From CAIZGX01 sp044371675 (GTDB lineage: Bacteria; Bacteroidota; Bacteroidia; Flavobacteriales_D; Sanyastnellaceae), in NCBI GenBank assembly GCA_044371675.1, contig JBILTF010000004.1:1-53857 (forward strand): DNA of 53,857 nucleotides. The letters are read 5' to 3'. Below are positions 43,574-52,102 of this stretch, piece after piece; the stretch's first letter is position 1, and every line of letters starts with the position of its first letter. The translations under genes and the position numbers were made by a program. The notes beneath the pieces are model-generated. The model ran no database searches and was not told the origin of the DNA. It was given only the letters and a program-made list of their open reading frames with translations.

Positions 43574-44704
43574 ATGAAAATAGGAATTATTGGATCGGGT
43601 GCCATGGGCACAGGAATTGCGCAAGTGGCTTTAATGGGTAACGACCGTGTTGCTCTTTTCGATACGAATGAAGAGGCCTTGGAGCGCGCCAAGATGAGCT
43701 TAGATGGGCAATTATCGAAGTTGGTTGAAAAAGGAAAGCTTACGGGAGAAAGGAAAACTTCGCTTGTTTCGCAAGTTAGTTTTGTTAGATATATGAGTGA
43801 CCTCGCCGAATGCGATTGGGTCATAGAAGCCATTGTGGAAGACCTTGCGGTGAAGAAAGCCGTATTTGCTGAGCTCGATGCTTTGCTGCCTAAGACCAGT
43901 ATTCTAGCAACCAATACTTCCAGTCTCTCCGTTACGGCTATTGCTTCGGCATGCAAACACCCGGAGCGCGTTTGGGGAATTCATTTCTTCAACCCCGCAT
44001 TTTTAATGCCTTTGGTTGAAATTATTCCTGCCCTTCAAACCAACACAGACAGATTATCGGAAATTCAAACTAAAATAAGTGACTGGGGAAAAACTCCGGT
44101 CGTGACTAAAGACTTGCCCGGATTCATTGTAAACCGCTTGGCTCGTCCGTTTTATTCGGAAGCGCTTCGCATCTATGATGAAGGCATGGCGACTTATTTC
44201 GAAATTGACGAGGCCATGAAAGCCCTTGGTTTCAAGATGGGGCCGTTCGAGCTCATGGATCTCATTGGGAACGACGTTAATTACGCCGTGACTGACAGTG
44301 TCTTTGCTGCAAATTATTTCAATCCGAGATATACCCCTAGCACCACGCAGAAGCGCCATGTTGAAGCAGGTTGGTTCGGAAGAAAAAGCAAAAGAGGATT
44401 CTATTCCTATGAGGAAGGAGCAACGAACGCTTCTGAATCGTTCAATATATTAAGTCAAGAAGAAATAGGCAAGCGAATCCTGTGCATGCTCATCAATGAG
44501 GCCTATGAAGCCTTGCGCACAGGCCTCGCCAGTGCTGAAGATTTAGATCTAGCCATGACCAAAGGAGTTAATTATCCGAAGGGACTCATTGCTTGGGGAA
44601 AAGAATTGGGTCTCGACCAAGTGGCTTGGGAAATGACGAAATTGGCTAGCCGCTACGGTGAAGACCGTTATCGTCTTACTCCTTCTCTGAACGATTTGTT
44701 GTAA
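43574..44704 (+). CDS. 3-hydroxyacyl-CoA (3-hydroxybutyryl-CoA) dehydrogenase
   Basis: A 376-residue NAD-dependent dehydrogenase of beta-oxidation or phenylacetate degradation. The N-terminal Rossmann domain has GSGAMGTGIAQ; catalytic His and Asn regions are in WGIHFFNPAFLMPLVEII and NRLARPFYSEAL; Ser is in ATNTSSLSV. Two 3HCDH C-terminal domains follow (~185-280 and ~290-372), as in PaaH-type proteins. I chose the ATG at 43574 because the Rossmann fold begins there; the frame runs back to 43520 through the divergent promoter. It is divergent from the PorE-like gene. Confidence 0.93.
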   Translation: MKIGIIGSGAMGTGIAQVALMGNDRVALFDTNEEALERAKMSLDGQLSKLVEKGKLTGERKTSLVSQVSFVRYMSDLAECDWVIEAIVEDLAVKKAVFAELDALLPKTSILATNTSSLSVTAIASACKHPERVWGIHFFNPAFLMPLVEIIPALQTNTDRLSEIQTKISDWGKTPVVTKDLPGFIVNRLARPFYSEALRIYDEGMATYFEIDEAMKALGFKMGPFELMDLIGNDVNYAVTDSVFAANYFNPRYTPSTTQKRHVEAGWFGRKSKRGFYSYEEGATNASESFNILSQEEIGKRILCMLINEAYEALRTGLASAEDLDLAMTKGVNYPKGLIAWGKELGLDQVAWEMTKLASRYGEDRYRLTPSLNDLL

Positions 44705-44720
44705 AAAAGAGGTCGAATAT

Positions 44721-44750
44721 TTTGATATGTGAGTATTTTTTTTATTTTTG
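44721..44750 (+). promoter_or_regulatory. Promoter of the Pur-alpha-like gene
   Basis: TTTG (44721-44724) and TATTTTTG (44743-44750), 18 nt apart, form a complete Bacteroidota promoter with a 37-nt leader before the ATG at 44788. Confidence 0.65.
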
Positions 44751-44787
44751 GTACACTTAACCAAATTGAACGAAAACTTTAACAGCT

Positions 44788-45198
44788 ATGACAGAAGGAA
44801 GTAACTACCGCGACGATGTATTTTCTAGAGAGGTACGCGCGGGTAAACGCAAGTATTTCTTCGATGTGAAAACGACGAGAGGCAACGATTTATTCATGAC
44901 TATCACTGAGAGCAAACGCTCTGGGTTTTCAGATAGCGGTCAAGCCAGCTACGAAAAGCACAAGATTTTCTTATACAAAGAAGACTTCGACAAGTTTATT
45001 GAAGGATTAGAAGACACCATTAATCACATTCGTCAACTGCAAGATACAGGTGACTTCCGCGCTTCGGAATTTGAAACGTCGGAAAACGAGCATTCGGAAT
45101 CCGAGAGTGAAAACATTGCACCGGCTGCCGAATCATCTAGTTCAGAAGAACCCACAGCATCTTCCTCTTCAAGCGACATTTCATTCGACGATTTATAA
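44788..45198 (+). CDS. DUF3276 / Pur-alpha-like nucleic acid-binding protein
   Basis: A 136-residue protein. Residues ~10-90 match the single PUR repeat (SREVRAGKRKYFFDVKTTRGNDLFMTITESKR, FLYKEDFDKFIEGLEDTINHI), and a Ser/Glu-rich disordered tail ends in SDISFDDL. PUR proteins bind single-stranded DNA or RNA; the spirochaete homologue BpuR acts as a gene regulator. It is abundant and conserved in Bacteroidota. It has its own promoter and a strong terminator, so it is a single-gene unit. Confidence 0.92.
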   Translation: MTEGSNYRDDVFSREVRAGKRKYFFDVKTTRGNDLFMTITESKRSGFSDSGQASYEKHKIFLYKEDFDKFIEGLEDTINHIRQLQDTGDFRASEFETSENEHSESESENIAPAAESSSSEEPTASSSSSDISFDDL

Positions 45199-45217
45199 AT
45201 TGAATCAATGCATTTTT

Positions 45218-45243
45218 AAAAGACAGCCTCGGCTGTCTTTTTT
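45218..45243 (+). terminator. Intrinsic terminator of the Pur-alpha-like gene
   Basis: AAAAGACAGCC-tc-GGCTGTCTTTT, an 11-bp stem including the A/T part, with a continuing T run. It lies 20 nt past the stop at 45198. Confidence 0.92.
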
Positions 45244-45311
45244 GTTTTCAACTCAATGAAATGTTGCAGTACCTTCACGGACGCTAAAAATATCACCTCG
45301 ATATACCGCTT

Positions 45312-46034
45312 ATGTCTAAAATAAATCCAGGTACGCTTTACCTTTTTCCTACCCCAATTGGAGATCTTCACCAGATGGAACACCTTCCATTCAACAACGA
45401 ATTAATGTTAGAATTGGACATTTTCTTTGTGGAAGAGTTGAAAACAGCTCGTAGATATTTACGCAAAGTCGGATACACCAAAGCTTTTGATGAAATTACT
45501 TTAAACGTTATAAATGAACACAGTAAGGAGCTTGGTTACGATGATTGGTTAAAGCCAATTCTCGAAGGAAAGAATGCTGGACTCATGAGTGAAGCGGGTA
45601 TGCCATGCATTGCAGACCCTGGAGCTGTGATTGTTGCTGAAGCGCATCGTATGGGTATTCCTGTGGTTCCTTTAACGGGTCCTTCCTCTATTTTGCTCAC
45701 TCTTGCAGCATCTGGTTTGAACGGACAATCTTTCACTTTTCACGGATACCTTCCACGCGAGCGTGGTGAACGTATGAAGAAAATAAAAATGTTGGAAAGA
45801 CAATCTTCGGAATTCAGAGTGACTCAACTTTTCATGGATGCACCCTATCGCAGTCATCATGTGTACGACGATTTGCGCGAGCACCTTCAACCAACGACGT
45901 TACTTTGCATCGGTTGCGACGTTCACAGTCAGAACGGCTATGTGATTACCAAATCAATTGCTGAGTGGCGCGAAATGAATTGGGACTTCAACAAGCGAAA
46001 TGTCATTTTTGCCATCGGAATTGAGAAGAAATAA
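45312..46034 (+). CDS. RsmI-like SAM-dependent methyltransferase (tetrapyrrole methylase fold)
   Basis: A 240-residue enzyme related to RsmI, the 16S rRNA C1402 2'-O-methyltransferase. The first Gly-rich strand is LYLFPTPIGDL (RsmI: VATPIGN), the SAM region includes GLMSEAGMPCIADPGAVIV, and GPSSILLTLAASGL and FTFHGYLPRERGER follow the RsmI pattern. The EDTR motif of true RsmI is replaced by FFVEELKTARRYLRK, so this is the short divergent paralogue common in Bacteroidota; its substrate may differ from C1402. Single gene with no overlap. Confidence 0.88.
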   Translation: MSKINPGTLYLFPTPIGDLHQMEHLPFNNELMLELDIFFVEELKTARRYLRKVGYTKAFDEITLNVINEHSKELGYDDWLKPILEGKNAGLMSEAGMPCIADPGAVIVAEAHRMGIPVVPLTGPSSILLTLAASGLNGQSFTFHGYLPRERGERMKKIKMLERQSSEFRVTQLFMDAPYRSHHVYDDLREHLQPTTLLCIGCDVHSQNGYVITKSIAEWREMNWDFNKRNVIFAIGIEKK

Positions 46035-46055
46035 TTCGAACTAAGACCCAATAAC

Positions 46056-46063
46056 TATCTTTG
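46056..46063 (+). promoter_or_regulatory. -7 promoter box, leaderless arrangement
   Basis: TATCTTTG (TAnnTTTG) ends exactly 4 nt before the ATG at 46068. Confidence 0.55.
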
Positions 46064-46067
46064 TATT

Positions 46068-47033
46068 ATGATTAACAAAAAAGCGAAAAACATTCGAATT
46101 ATCGAGGTTCCGAGTGAAGTTGGAGCAGGAACACGCGGATCAAGTCTAGGTGTAGATGCATTAAAAATTGCAGCCCTTGATTTCCGTTCAGGCTTTTTTA
46201 AAAAATACAGAAGCATTGTCATTCCAAATGATAACGCCGCTTTGCATAACAATCCAGGTAGCCGCTACGCGAAGCATATTCGCAGCGTTCTCAAGATGTA
46301 CGAGCGCATTGGTGCTGCTGTTAGAGATACCATTCGCGACAATCGCTTTCCTTTACTATTAAGCGGCGACCATAGCAATGCTGGAGGAACGCTTGCTGGA
46401 ATTCGCATGGCTTATCCTGAATCGCGAGTGGGCGTTATCTGGATTGATGCGCATGCCGACTTACACAGCCCTTATACGAGTCCAAGTGGAAACCTTCACG
46501 GTATGCCATTGGCCGTAGCTTTGAACGAAGACAACATTGAAGAAAAAGTGAATGACCTCGATTACGAGACCATTGATTTGTGGGAAATGTTGAAGAACGT
46601 GGGAGATATCTGTCCGAAGATTGAATACCGCGACCTTGTCTACATAACCCTTCGCGACTTCGAAGAGCAAGAGGCTGCGTTGATTAAGCAGAACAAAGTG
46701 AAAGTTGTAACAACCAACGAACTGCGCAAAACGGGTATCACGAAGTTGAGCCGTGAGATCTTGAGATACTTGAGTGCATGTGATAAAATTTACATCAGTT
46801 TCGACGTAGACTCGATGGATCCTGCTGTTTCCAGAGGAACTGGAACTCCGGTTAAAGGTGGAATCAACGAGCGTGAGGCTGCTGACTTAATCCTTGAGTT
46901 ACTTCAAAACGAACGAATCTGTTGTTTGGAGTTCACTGAGATCAACCCGACCCTCGACAGTGAAAACGTAATGGCGGAGACTGTTTTCGAGATTCTACAA
47001 AAGGTCGCTCGTCAGTTGGAAATGATTCAATAA
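46068..47033 (+). CDS. Arginase/agmatinase-family ureohydrolase
   Basis: A 321-residue binuclear manganese enzyme. All metal ligands are present: the His in SGDHSNAGG, DAHADLHSP, and DVDSMDPAVSRGTGTP. The substrate loop GNLHGMPLAVAL agrees with arginase (SGNxHGMPLA). Such enzymes hydrolyse arginine to ornithine and urea; agmatinase and formimidoylglutamase are close relatives, and I favour arginase because of the loop. A ~20-residue insertion (~150-180, IDLWEMLKNVGDICPK) is unlike the usual length. It has its own leaderless-type promoter. Confidence 0.9.
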   Translation: MINKKAKNIRIIEVPSEVGAGTRGSSLGVDALKIAALDFRSGFFKKYRSIVIPNDNAALHNNPGSRYAKHIRSVLKMYERIGAAVRDTIRDNRFPLLLSGDHSNAGGTLAGIRMAYPESRVGVIWIDAHADLHSPYTSPSGNLHGMPLAVALNEDNIEEKVNDLDYETIDLWEMLKNVGDICPKIEYRDLVYITLRDFEEQEAALIKQNKVKVVTTNELRKTGITKLSREILRYLSACDKIYISFDVDSMDPAVSRGTGTPVKGGINEREAADLILELLQNERICCLEFTEINPTLDSENVMAETVFEILQKVARQLEMIQ

Positions 47034-47098
47034 ATCATCGCGTGAAATTCTAAAATTTGGCCCTTGCTTTCGTAACTTCGCAGCCTTAAAACTGCTAC

Positions 47099-47839
47099 AT
47101 GAAAATTTTAGTCTGTGTGAGTAAGGCGCCCGACACTACGTCGAAGATTGCCTTCACCAACAACAACTCTTCATTCGATGAAGCTGGAGTAAACTTCATT
47201 GTTAATCCGTATGACGAATGGTATGCCCTTGTTCGTGCGTTAGAATTGAAAGAAGCTCAAGGTGGAAACGTTACTGTTCTTAGCGTAGGCGGAGTAGACT
47301 ACGAACAAATTATTCGCAAAGCATTAGCAATTGGTGCAGACGATGCGGTTCGCATTGACGCTCCCGAGTCAGATGCTTTGAGTGTTTCTTCTCATATTGC
47401 GAATTACGCTAAAGACAAAGGATTCGATTTAATTTTATGTGGAAAGGAAACCATTAATTACAACGGATCTGTTGTCCCTGGAATGGTGGCTGAACTTTTA
47501 GATATGCCCTTGGTTGCATTGGCTTCGAAGCTTGATGTGGCGAACGGTGTTGCTACTTGCGAAAGAGAAGTAACTGGAGGAATGGAAGTGTTGGAAGTGA
47601 ATCTTCCTGCGGTAATAAGCGCTGCGAAAGGAATGGCTGAGCAACGCATTCCAAATATGCGAGGCATTATGGCGGCGCGCACTAAAGCGCTAGAAGTTGT
47701 TTCTGTTGAAAGTACTGCGGCAACCACTGCAGTAAACAGTTATGAAATGCCTCCTGCAAAGAGCGCTTGCAAATTTGTTGATCCAACGAACGCTGCTGAA
47801 TTAATCACCTTGTTACATCTAGAGGCGAAAGTCATCTAA
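47099..47839 (+). CDS. etfB: Electron transfer flavoprotein, beta subunit
   Basis: A 246-residue subunit of the heterodimer that takes electrons from acyl-CoA and other flavin dehydrogenases to the respiratory chain. Landmarks are VCVSKAPDTTSK, NPYDEWYALVRALELKE, the AMP-binding LILCGKETINYNGSVVPGMVAELL, and LEVNLPAVISAAKGMAEQRIPNMRGIMAARTKAL (recognition loop). It lies 13 nt before etfA. It probably works with the nearby 3-hydroxyacyl-CoA dehydrogenase in fatty acid oxidation. A TAACTTCG box at 47073-47080 may be its promoter. Confidence 0.96.
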   Translation: MKILVCVSKAPDTTSKIAFTNNNSSFDEAGVNFIVNPYDEWYALVRALELKEAQGGNVTVLSVGGVDYEQIIRKALAIGADDAVRIDAPESDALSVSSHIANYAKDKGFDLILCGKETINYNGSVVPGMVAELLDMPLVALASKLDVANGVATCEREVTGGMEVLEVNLPAVISAAKGMAEQRIPNMRGIMAARTKALEVVSVESTAATTAVNSYEMPPAKSACKFVDPTNAAELITLLHLEAKVI

Positions 47840-47852
47840 TACCGAACTGAAC

Positions 47853-48800
47853 ATGAAAACAATCGTATTCGCAGAACACCTCAACGGTAAATTCACGAAG
47901 TCCTCATTAGAGGCCGTTTCATACGCATCAGCTTGGTCTGCAAGCCTTGGAGGAACTTGTATCGCTATTACTTACGGAAGCATTGACGCTTCTGTTTTAG
48001 GAACCGCGGGTGCAAATGAAGTATGGAAGATGGATACACTGAGCGCCGCAGATGGTGAGCAAATCACCAAGCTTATGTTAGCTGCTCAAAAAGAAAGTGG
48101 TGCTACTGCCATTGTTCTTTCTCAAGATTTAATTGGAAAATCGGTTGCCCCTCGCCTATCTGTTCGTTTGAACGCTGGATTGGTTTCAGGAGCGTCTTTC
48201 CTTCCAACAGGAAATATCGTTAAGAAGAATGTATTCTCGGGTAAGGCCATTGCGCACGTTACCGTGAATTCTGAAATAAGCATTGTTACCGTTCTTCCTA
48301 ATTCATACGGAGTGAACGCTTCAGGCACGGCATGTCCAGTTACCGCATTCACTGCGGAGGTTGGAACTGCACGTGTGCGTGTGAAAGAAGTTCGTGTTGA
48401 AGAAAGTGAGTCTATTCCATTGCCTGAGGCAGACAAAGTTGTTTCTGCGGGAAGAGGAATGAAAGGCCCTGAGAATTGGGGTATGATTGAAGAATTAGCG
48501 AAGGAACTCGGAGCAGCAACAGCATGTTCACGTCCGGTTTCTGATATCGGATGGCGCCCTCACTATGAGCACGTAGGACAAACGGGAATTGCCATTCGTC
48601 CGAATTTATACATTGCTGTTGGAATTAGCGGAGCTATTCAGCACTTGGCTGGAGTAAATGGATCGAAGGTTATTGTAGTGATAAACAAGGATCCAGAAGC
48701 AGCCTTCTTCAAGGCGGCTGACTATGGAATTATTGGCGATGCGTTCGAAGTGGTTCCTCAATTGATTGCAGCAGCAAAAGCGTTCAACGCGACAAAATAA
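47853..48800 (+). CDS. etfA: Electron transfer flavoprotein, alpha subunit
   Basis: A 315-residue subunit carrying the FAD. The C-terminal FAD domain is clear: SAGRGMKGPENW, ACSRPVSDIGWRPHYEHVGQTG, PNLYIAVGISGAIQHLAGV and VVINKDPEAAFF. It follows etfB by 13 nt, and its stop overlaps the next start (TAATG). The N-terminal domain is typical in size. Cytoplasmic partner of acyl-CoA dehydrogenases; an ETF:quinone oxidoreductase is not in the window. Confidence 0.96.
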   Translation: MKTIVFAEHLNGKFTKSSLEAVSYASAWSASLGGTCIAITYGSIDASVLGTAGANEVWKMDTLSAADGEQITKLMLAAQKESGATAIVLSQDLIGKSVAPRLSVRLNAGLVSGASFLPTGNIVKKNVFSGKAIAHVTVNSEISIVTVLPNSYGVNASGTACPVTAFTAEVGTARVRVKEVRVEESESIPLPEADKVVSAGRGMKGPENWGMIEELAKELGAATACSRPVSDIGWRPHYEHVGQTGIAIRPNLYIAVGISGAIQHLAGVNGSKVIVVINKDPEAAFFKAADYGIIGDAFEVVPQLIAAAKAFNATK

Positions 48801-49384
48801 TGGCCGATAAAATTCAGCTTGACTTGGTAGACATTACCCCGAGCAGCAGCTCGAACGGGGCTTATGTTATGGCACTTACTGAAATAGCAGGTGCTCGCAG
48901 TTTGGCTATTGTCATCGGTCCTGCCGAGGCACACAGCATTGTTATTGTCATGGAAAAAATGCCAATCACTCGTCCGCTTACTCACGACCTTTTCGTTTCA
49001 CTTGCAGAGAATTTTGAAATTCATGTGGAAGAAGTTTTCATTTATCAGATGATTGATGGAATCTTTTACGCTCGTATTATTGTAAGAGGCAATGGAAAAA
49101 CGATTGAAGTAGACTCACGCACGAGCGATGCTGTGGCCATAGCTATTCGCTTTGGAGCGCCTATCTTTTGTGCCAAGGAGGTTATGGATGAAGTTGGAAG
49201 AGATATGCGTGCATTGACGGAAGGAGACGACTTGGATTTCGACCTTGATATAACTGAAGAAGATTTGGAAGAGGTATTGACTCCGGAAGAAATCTTGAAG
49301 AAACTCGATGAGGCCTTGTTGAATGAAGATTACGAGTTAGCTTCGAAGCTTCGCGACGAATTAGATAAAAGAAACAAAAAGTAA
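48800..49384 (+). CDS. Bifunctional nuclease (BFN, DUF151) domain protein with UVR motif
   Basis: A 194-residue protein. Residues ~5-135 are the DUF151/bifunctional nuclease domain (ARSLAIVIGPAEAHSIVIVME, GIFYARIIVRGNGKTIEVDSRTSDAVAIAIRFGAPIF); this fold in plants and bacteria has DNase and RNase activity in some members. An acidic linker leads to a UVR helix pair (NEDYELASKLRDELDKRNKK), the motif used by UvrB/UvrC and Clp adaptors. Start overlaps the etfA stop by one base, so it belongs to the etf operon. A role in stress or redox signalling is possible. Confidence 0.9.
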   Translation: MADKIQLDLVDITPSSSSNGAYVMALTEIAGARSLAIVIGPAEAHSIVIVMEKMPITRPLTHDLFVSLAENFEIHVEEVFIYQMIDGIFYARIIVRGNGKTIEVDSRTSDAVAIAIRFGAPIFCAKEVMDEVGRDMRALTEGDDLDFDLDITEEDLEEVLTPEEILKKLDEALLNEDYELASKLRDELDKRNKK

Positions 49385-49430
49385 ATCTCTGATCCATAGG
49401 ATTTGAGTGACGACACAAACAATAAAGACT

Positions 49431-49922
49431 ATGGTAGGAATAATAATGGGAAGTAAGAGCGACTTGCGCATTATGCAAGAAGCCGCAGAAGTTCTTTCCC
49501 TGTTGAACGTCCCCTTTGAAATTAGTGTTGTAAGCGCGCATCGCACTCCGGACCGTATGTTCGAGTATGCTAAGGGCGCCGCCAGCAGAGGTATTCAGGT
49601 AATTATAGCCGGAGCCGGTGGGGCGGCGCATTTACCAGGAATGACTGCTTCTCTCACTCCCCTTCCTGTTATTGGTGTTCCAATTAGATCTTCGAATAGT
49701 ATCGACGGTTGGGACAGCGTGTTAAGCATTCTGCAAATGCCAGCTGGTGTTCCTGTGGCAACCGTTGCCCTCGATGGTGCGCGTAACGCAGGAATTCTAG
49801 CCGCTCAAATTGTAGCCGTTGCCGACGCGCAATTGATGCAGCGCATAGCGCAATTCAAAGATGAATTGAAGAAAAAAGTCATGGACTCCGTTTCCGAAGT
49901 GGAAGCGCTTTCAAAAAAATAA
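49431..49922 (+). CDS. purE: 5-(carboxyamino)imidazole ribonucleotide mutase
   Basis: A 163-residue class I PurE that converts N5-CAIR to CAIR in de novo purine synthesis. The conserved regions are VGIIMGSKSDLRIM (substrate phosphate), VVSAHRTPDRM with the catalytic His, IAGAGGAAHLPGM and VLSILQMPAGVPVATV. I place the start at the ATG at 49431, which begins the core directly; the in-frame GTG at 49407 would add eight residues. It is followed after 1 nt by the flavin-reductase-like gene. The partner PurK is not in the window. Confidence 0.95.
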   Translation: MVGIIMGSKSDLRIMQEAAEVLSLLNVPFEISVVSAHRTPDRMFEYAKGAASRGIQVIIAGAGGAAHLPGMTASLTPLPVIGVPIRSSNSIDGWDSVLSILQMPAGVPVATVALDGARNAGILAAQIVAVADAQLMQRIAQFKDELKKKVMDSVSEVEALSKK

Positions 49923-49923
49923 T

Positions 49924-50814
49924 ATGGCCACATTTATTCCCGGTGAAATTCCCGTTGGGAAATTGCATCAACTTCTTTTAGGCAGCGTTGCTCCGCGCCC
50001 CATTGCATGGGTGAGCACCGTTGATGAGAACGGAAATCCGAATCTTTCTCCATTTAGTTTCTTCAATGTCTTTTCTGCGAATCCGCCTATTGCTATTTTT
50101 TCTCCAGCGAGAAGAGGACGCGATAACACGACCAAGCATACGTATGAGAACGTGAAGCGCGTTCCTGAATGCGTGATCAACATTGTAAATTACAGCTTGG
50201 TTCAACAATGCTCGTTAAGCAGCGTTGAATACGCAGCAGGAGTAAATGAATTCATTAAAGCCGGAGTAACTGAATTGGCTTCTGAAGCCATAAGCGTTCC
50301 GCGCGTTTCCGAATCTCCGATTCAGTTGGAATGTAAAGTGAAAGAAGTCATTGAACTCGGAACCGAAGGCGGAGCGGGTAATTTGGTAGTGTGTGAAATT
50401 GTTCGTGTGCACATCAACGATTCCATTCTCGATGAAAACGGAAGAATAGATATGCTGAAGGCAGATCTTGTAGCACGTGCAGGAGGAGACTATTATGTTA
50501 GAGCTATTGACGGATTGTTTGAAGTTCCCAAACCGAATGAAAAAATTGGAATTGGAATCGATGCTTTGCCCGAAGACATTCGCTTTTCAAAGATTTTAAC
50601 TGGAAACGATTTAGGCATGTTGGGCAATCTACAAGCCCTTCCGAACGAGACCGATGTGAATGAATACAAATTGATAGAGCTTTCTGACCTATTTTTAGAA
50701 CATGAAGGAAATGCAGAAGCGTTGGAAATATCGCTTCATGCGCGTGCAGCTGAATTATTAAAAAACAAAAATGTTATAGAAGCGGCATGTACGCTTTTAG
50801 CCTTTAACAACTAA
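49924..50814 (+). CDS. Flavin reductase-like (FMN-binding split-barrel) protein
   Basis: A 296-residue protein. Residues ~5-190 match the flavin reductase-like/DIM6-NTAB split barrel (VAPRPIAWVSTVDENGNPNLSPFSFFNVFSANPPIAIF, GRDNTTKHTYENVKRVPECVINIV). It binds FMN and probably acts as an oxidoreductase of unknown substrate. The C-terminal ~100 residues are an extra helical region (IGIGIDALPEDIRFSKILTGNDLGML, LHARAAELLKNK) typical of the Bacteroidota version. It lies 1 nt after purE and 11 nt before the nucleoside permease, so it is in an operon. Confidence 0.9.
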   Translation: MATFIPGEIPVGKLHQLLLGSVAPRPIAWVSTVDENGNPNLSPFSFFNVFSANPPIAIFSPARRGRDNTTKHTYENVKRVPECVINIVNYSLVQQCSLSSVEYAAGVNEFIKAGVTELASEAISVPRVSESPIQLECKVKEVIELGTEGGAGNLVVCEIVRVHINDSILDENGRIDMLKADLVARAGGDYYVRAIDGLFEVPKPNEKIGIGIDALPEDIRFSKILTGNDLGMLGNLQALPNETDVNEYKLIELSDLFLEHEGNAEALEISLHARAAELLKNKNVIEAACTLLAFNN

Positions 50815-50825
50815 ACTCATTCATC

Positions 50826-52085
50826 ATGATTAAGCAACGTCTCACCGCATTAAGTTTTCTTCAGTTTTTTATTTGGGGATGTTGGTTAATTACTATTGGT
50901 GCATTCTGGTTTGAAACAAAGCAATGGGGTCCAGATGAATTCGGAGTGATCTTCTCTACCATGGGAATTTCTGCGTTATTCATGCCGGCCATTGCCGGAA
51001 TACTTTCCGACCGATACATCAATGCTGAAAAGCTATACGGAATCCTGCACATCTTGGGTGGTGTTTGCTTATTCTTTGTTCCCTCGTCTTCAACTCCTGA
51101 TGAAATGTTCTGGAGAATATTATTGACCATGATATTCTATATGCCAACCATCTCTCTTTCGAACACCGTGGCTTATGCCATTTTATCTCGAGAGCCTGGA
51201 ATAGACGTGGTGAAAGTCTTCCCTCCTATTCGAGTATGGGGTACCATTGGATTTATTGTTGCCTTATGGACCGTAAGTTTAACTGGAAATGAGACCCATG
51301 AATTTCAATTTTATTTAGGTGGAATTGCATCCTTAATCTTAGGTGTTTATTCCTTTACGCTGCCGGCTTGTCCGCCTTTAGGAAAGAATATGGAAAGCAA
51401 AGGATACTTGCAAGCTTTTGGTTTGCACGCCTTTTCAATGTTTAAGAATTATCGCTATGCTATTTTCTTTTTGTTCGCCATGCTGTTGGGTGCAGCATTG
51501 CAATTGACCAATGCATACGGAGATGTTTTCTTGCACAGTTTCGACAGTCTTTATTCTGACCCAAAACCCCTAGCTGTTCAATATCCCGCTATAATTTCAA
51601 GCATTGCTCAAATCTCTGAAACCCTATTCATTCTAGCCATTCCTTTCTTCATGAAAAGATTCGGAATAAAACAAATCATGATTATAAGCATGGTAGCTTG
51701 GGTTCTTCGTTTTGCTCTCTTCGCTTTTGGTGATCCTGAAGGTGGATTGTGGATGATTGTATTGTCGTGCATTATTTATGGAATGGCCTTCGACTTCTTT
51801 AATATCTCAGGTTCATTATTCATTGAAAAAAGTGTTGAGCCCGGCATACGCGCAAGTGCTCAAGGACTCTTCACTATGATGGTAAACGGCGTTGGAGCTG
51901 TTTTCGGAAGCCGCGCAAGCGGATGGGTCATGGAAAAATATTTCACGACCTACATTCCCGTTGAAAACGGCCATCACATTGCACATATCGATTGGCATAG
52001 CACGTGGCTTTGCTTCGCTGGTTATTCATTTGTTGTGCTTATCTTATTCGTGATTCTCTTCCGCGAAAAGAAAAATGTTGCATAG
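50826..52085 (+). CDS. Major facilitator nucleoside permease (NupG/XapB-like)
   Basis: A 419-residue protein with twelve predicted membrane helices. It matches the nucleoside:H+ symporter family: QFFIWGCWLITIGAF at helix 1, GILSDRYINAEKLYGILHILGG at the loop 2-3 signature, SLSNTVAYAIL, VFPPIRVWGTIGFIVA, and FDFFNISGSLFIEKSVEPGIRASAQGLFTMMVNGVGAVFGS near helices 10-11. It probably imports purine or pyrimidine nucleosides, which fits its place behind purE. The stop is followed closely by mini-hairpin string D. Confidence 0.92.
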   Translation: MIKQRLTALSFLQFFIWGCWLITIGAFWFETKQWGPDEFGVIFSTMGISALFMPAIAGILSDRYINAEKLYGILHILGGVCLFFVPSSSTPDEMFWRILLTMIFYMPTISLSNTVAYAILSREPGIDVVKVFPPIRVWGTIGFIVALWTVSLTGNETHEFQFYLGGIASLILGVYSFTLPACPPLGKNMESKGYLQAFGLHAFSMFKNYRYAIFFLFAMLLGAALQLTNAYGDVFLHSFDSLYSDPKPLAVQYPAIISSIAQISETLFILAIPFFMKRFGIKQIMIISMVAWVLRFALFAFGDPEGGLWMIVLSCIIYGMAFDFFNISGSLFIEKSVEPGIRASAQGLFTMMVNGVGAVFGSRASGWVMEKYFTTYIPVENGHHIAHIDWHSTWLCFAGYSFVVLILFVILFREKKNVA

Positions 52086-52102
52086 CAACGATAGCCTTCG
52101 AC

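Noticed and set aside
43547..43624. Upstream TTG start extending the PorE-like protein by 26 residues
   Set aside because: The extension has no signal character, overlaps the divergent dehydrogenase coding region, and a GTG with a correct signal peptide and -7 box is available at 43546.
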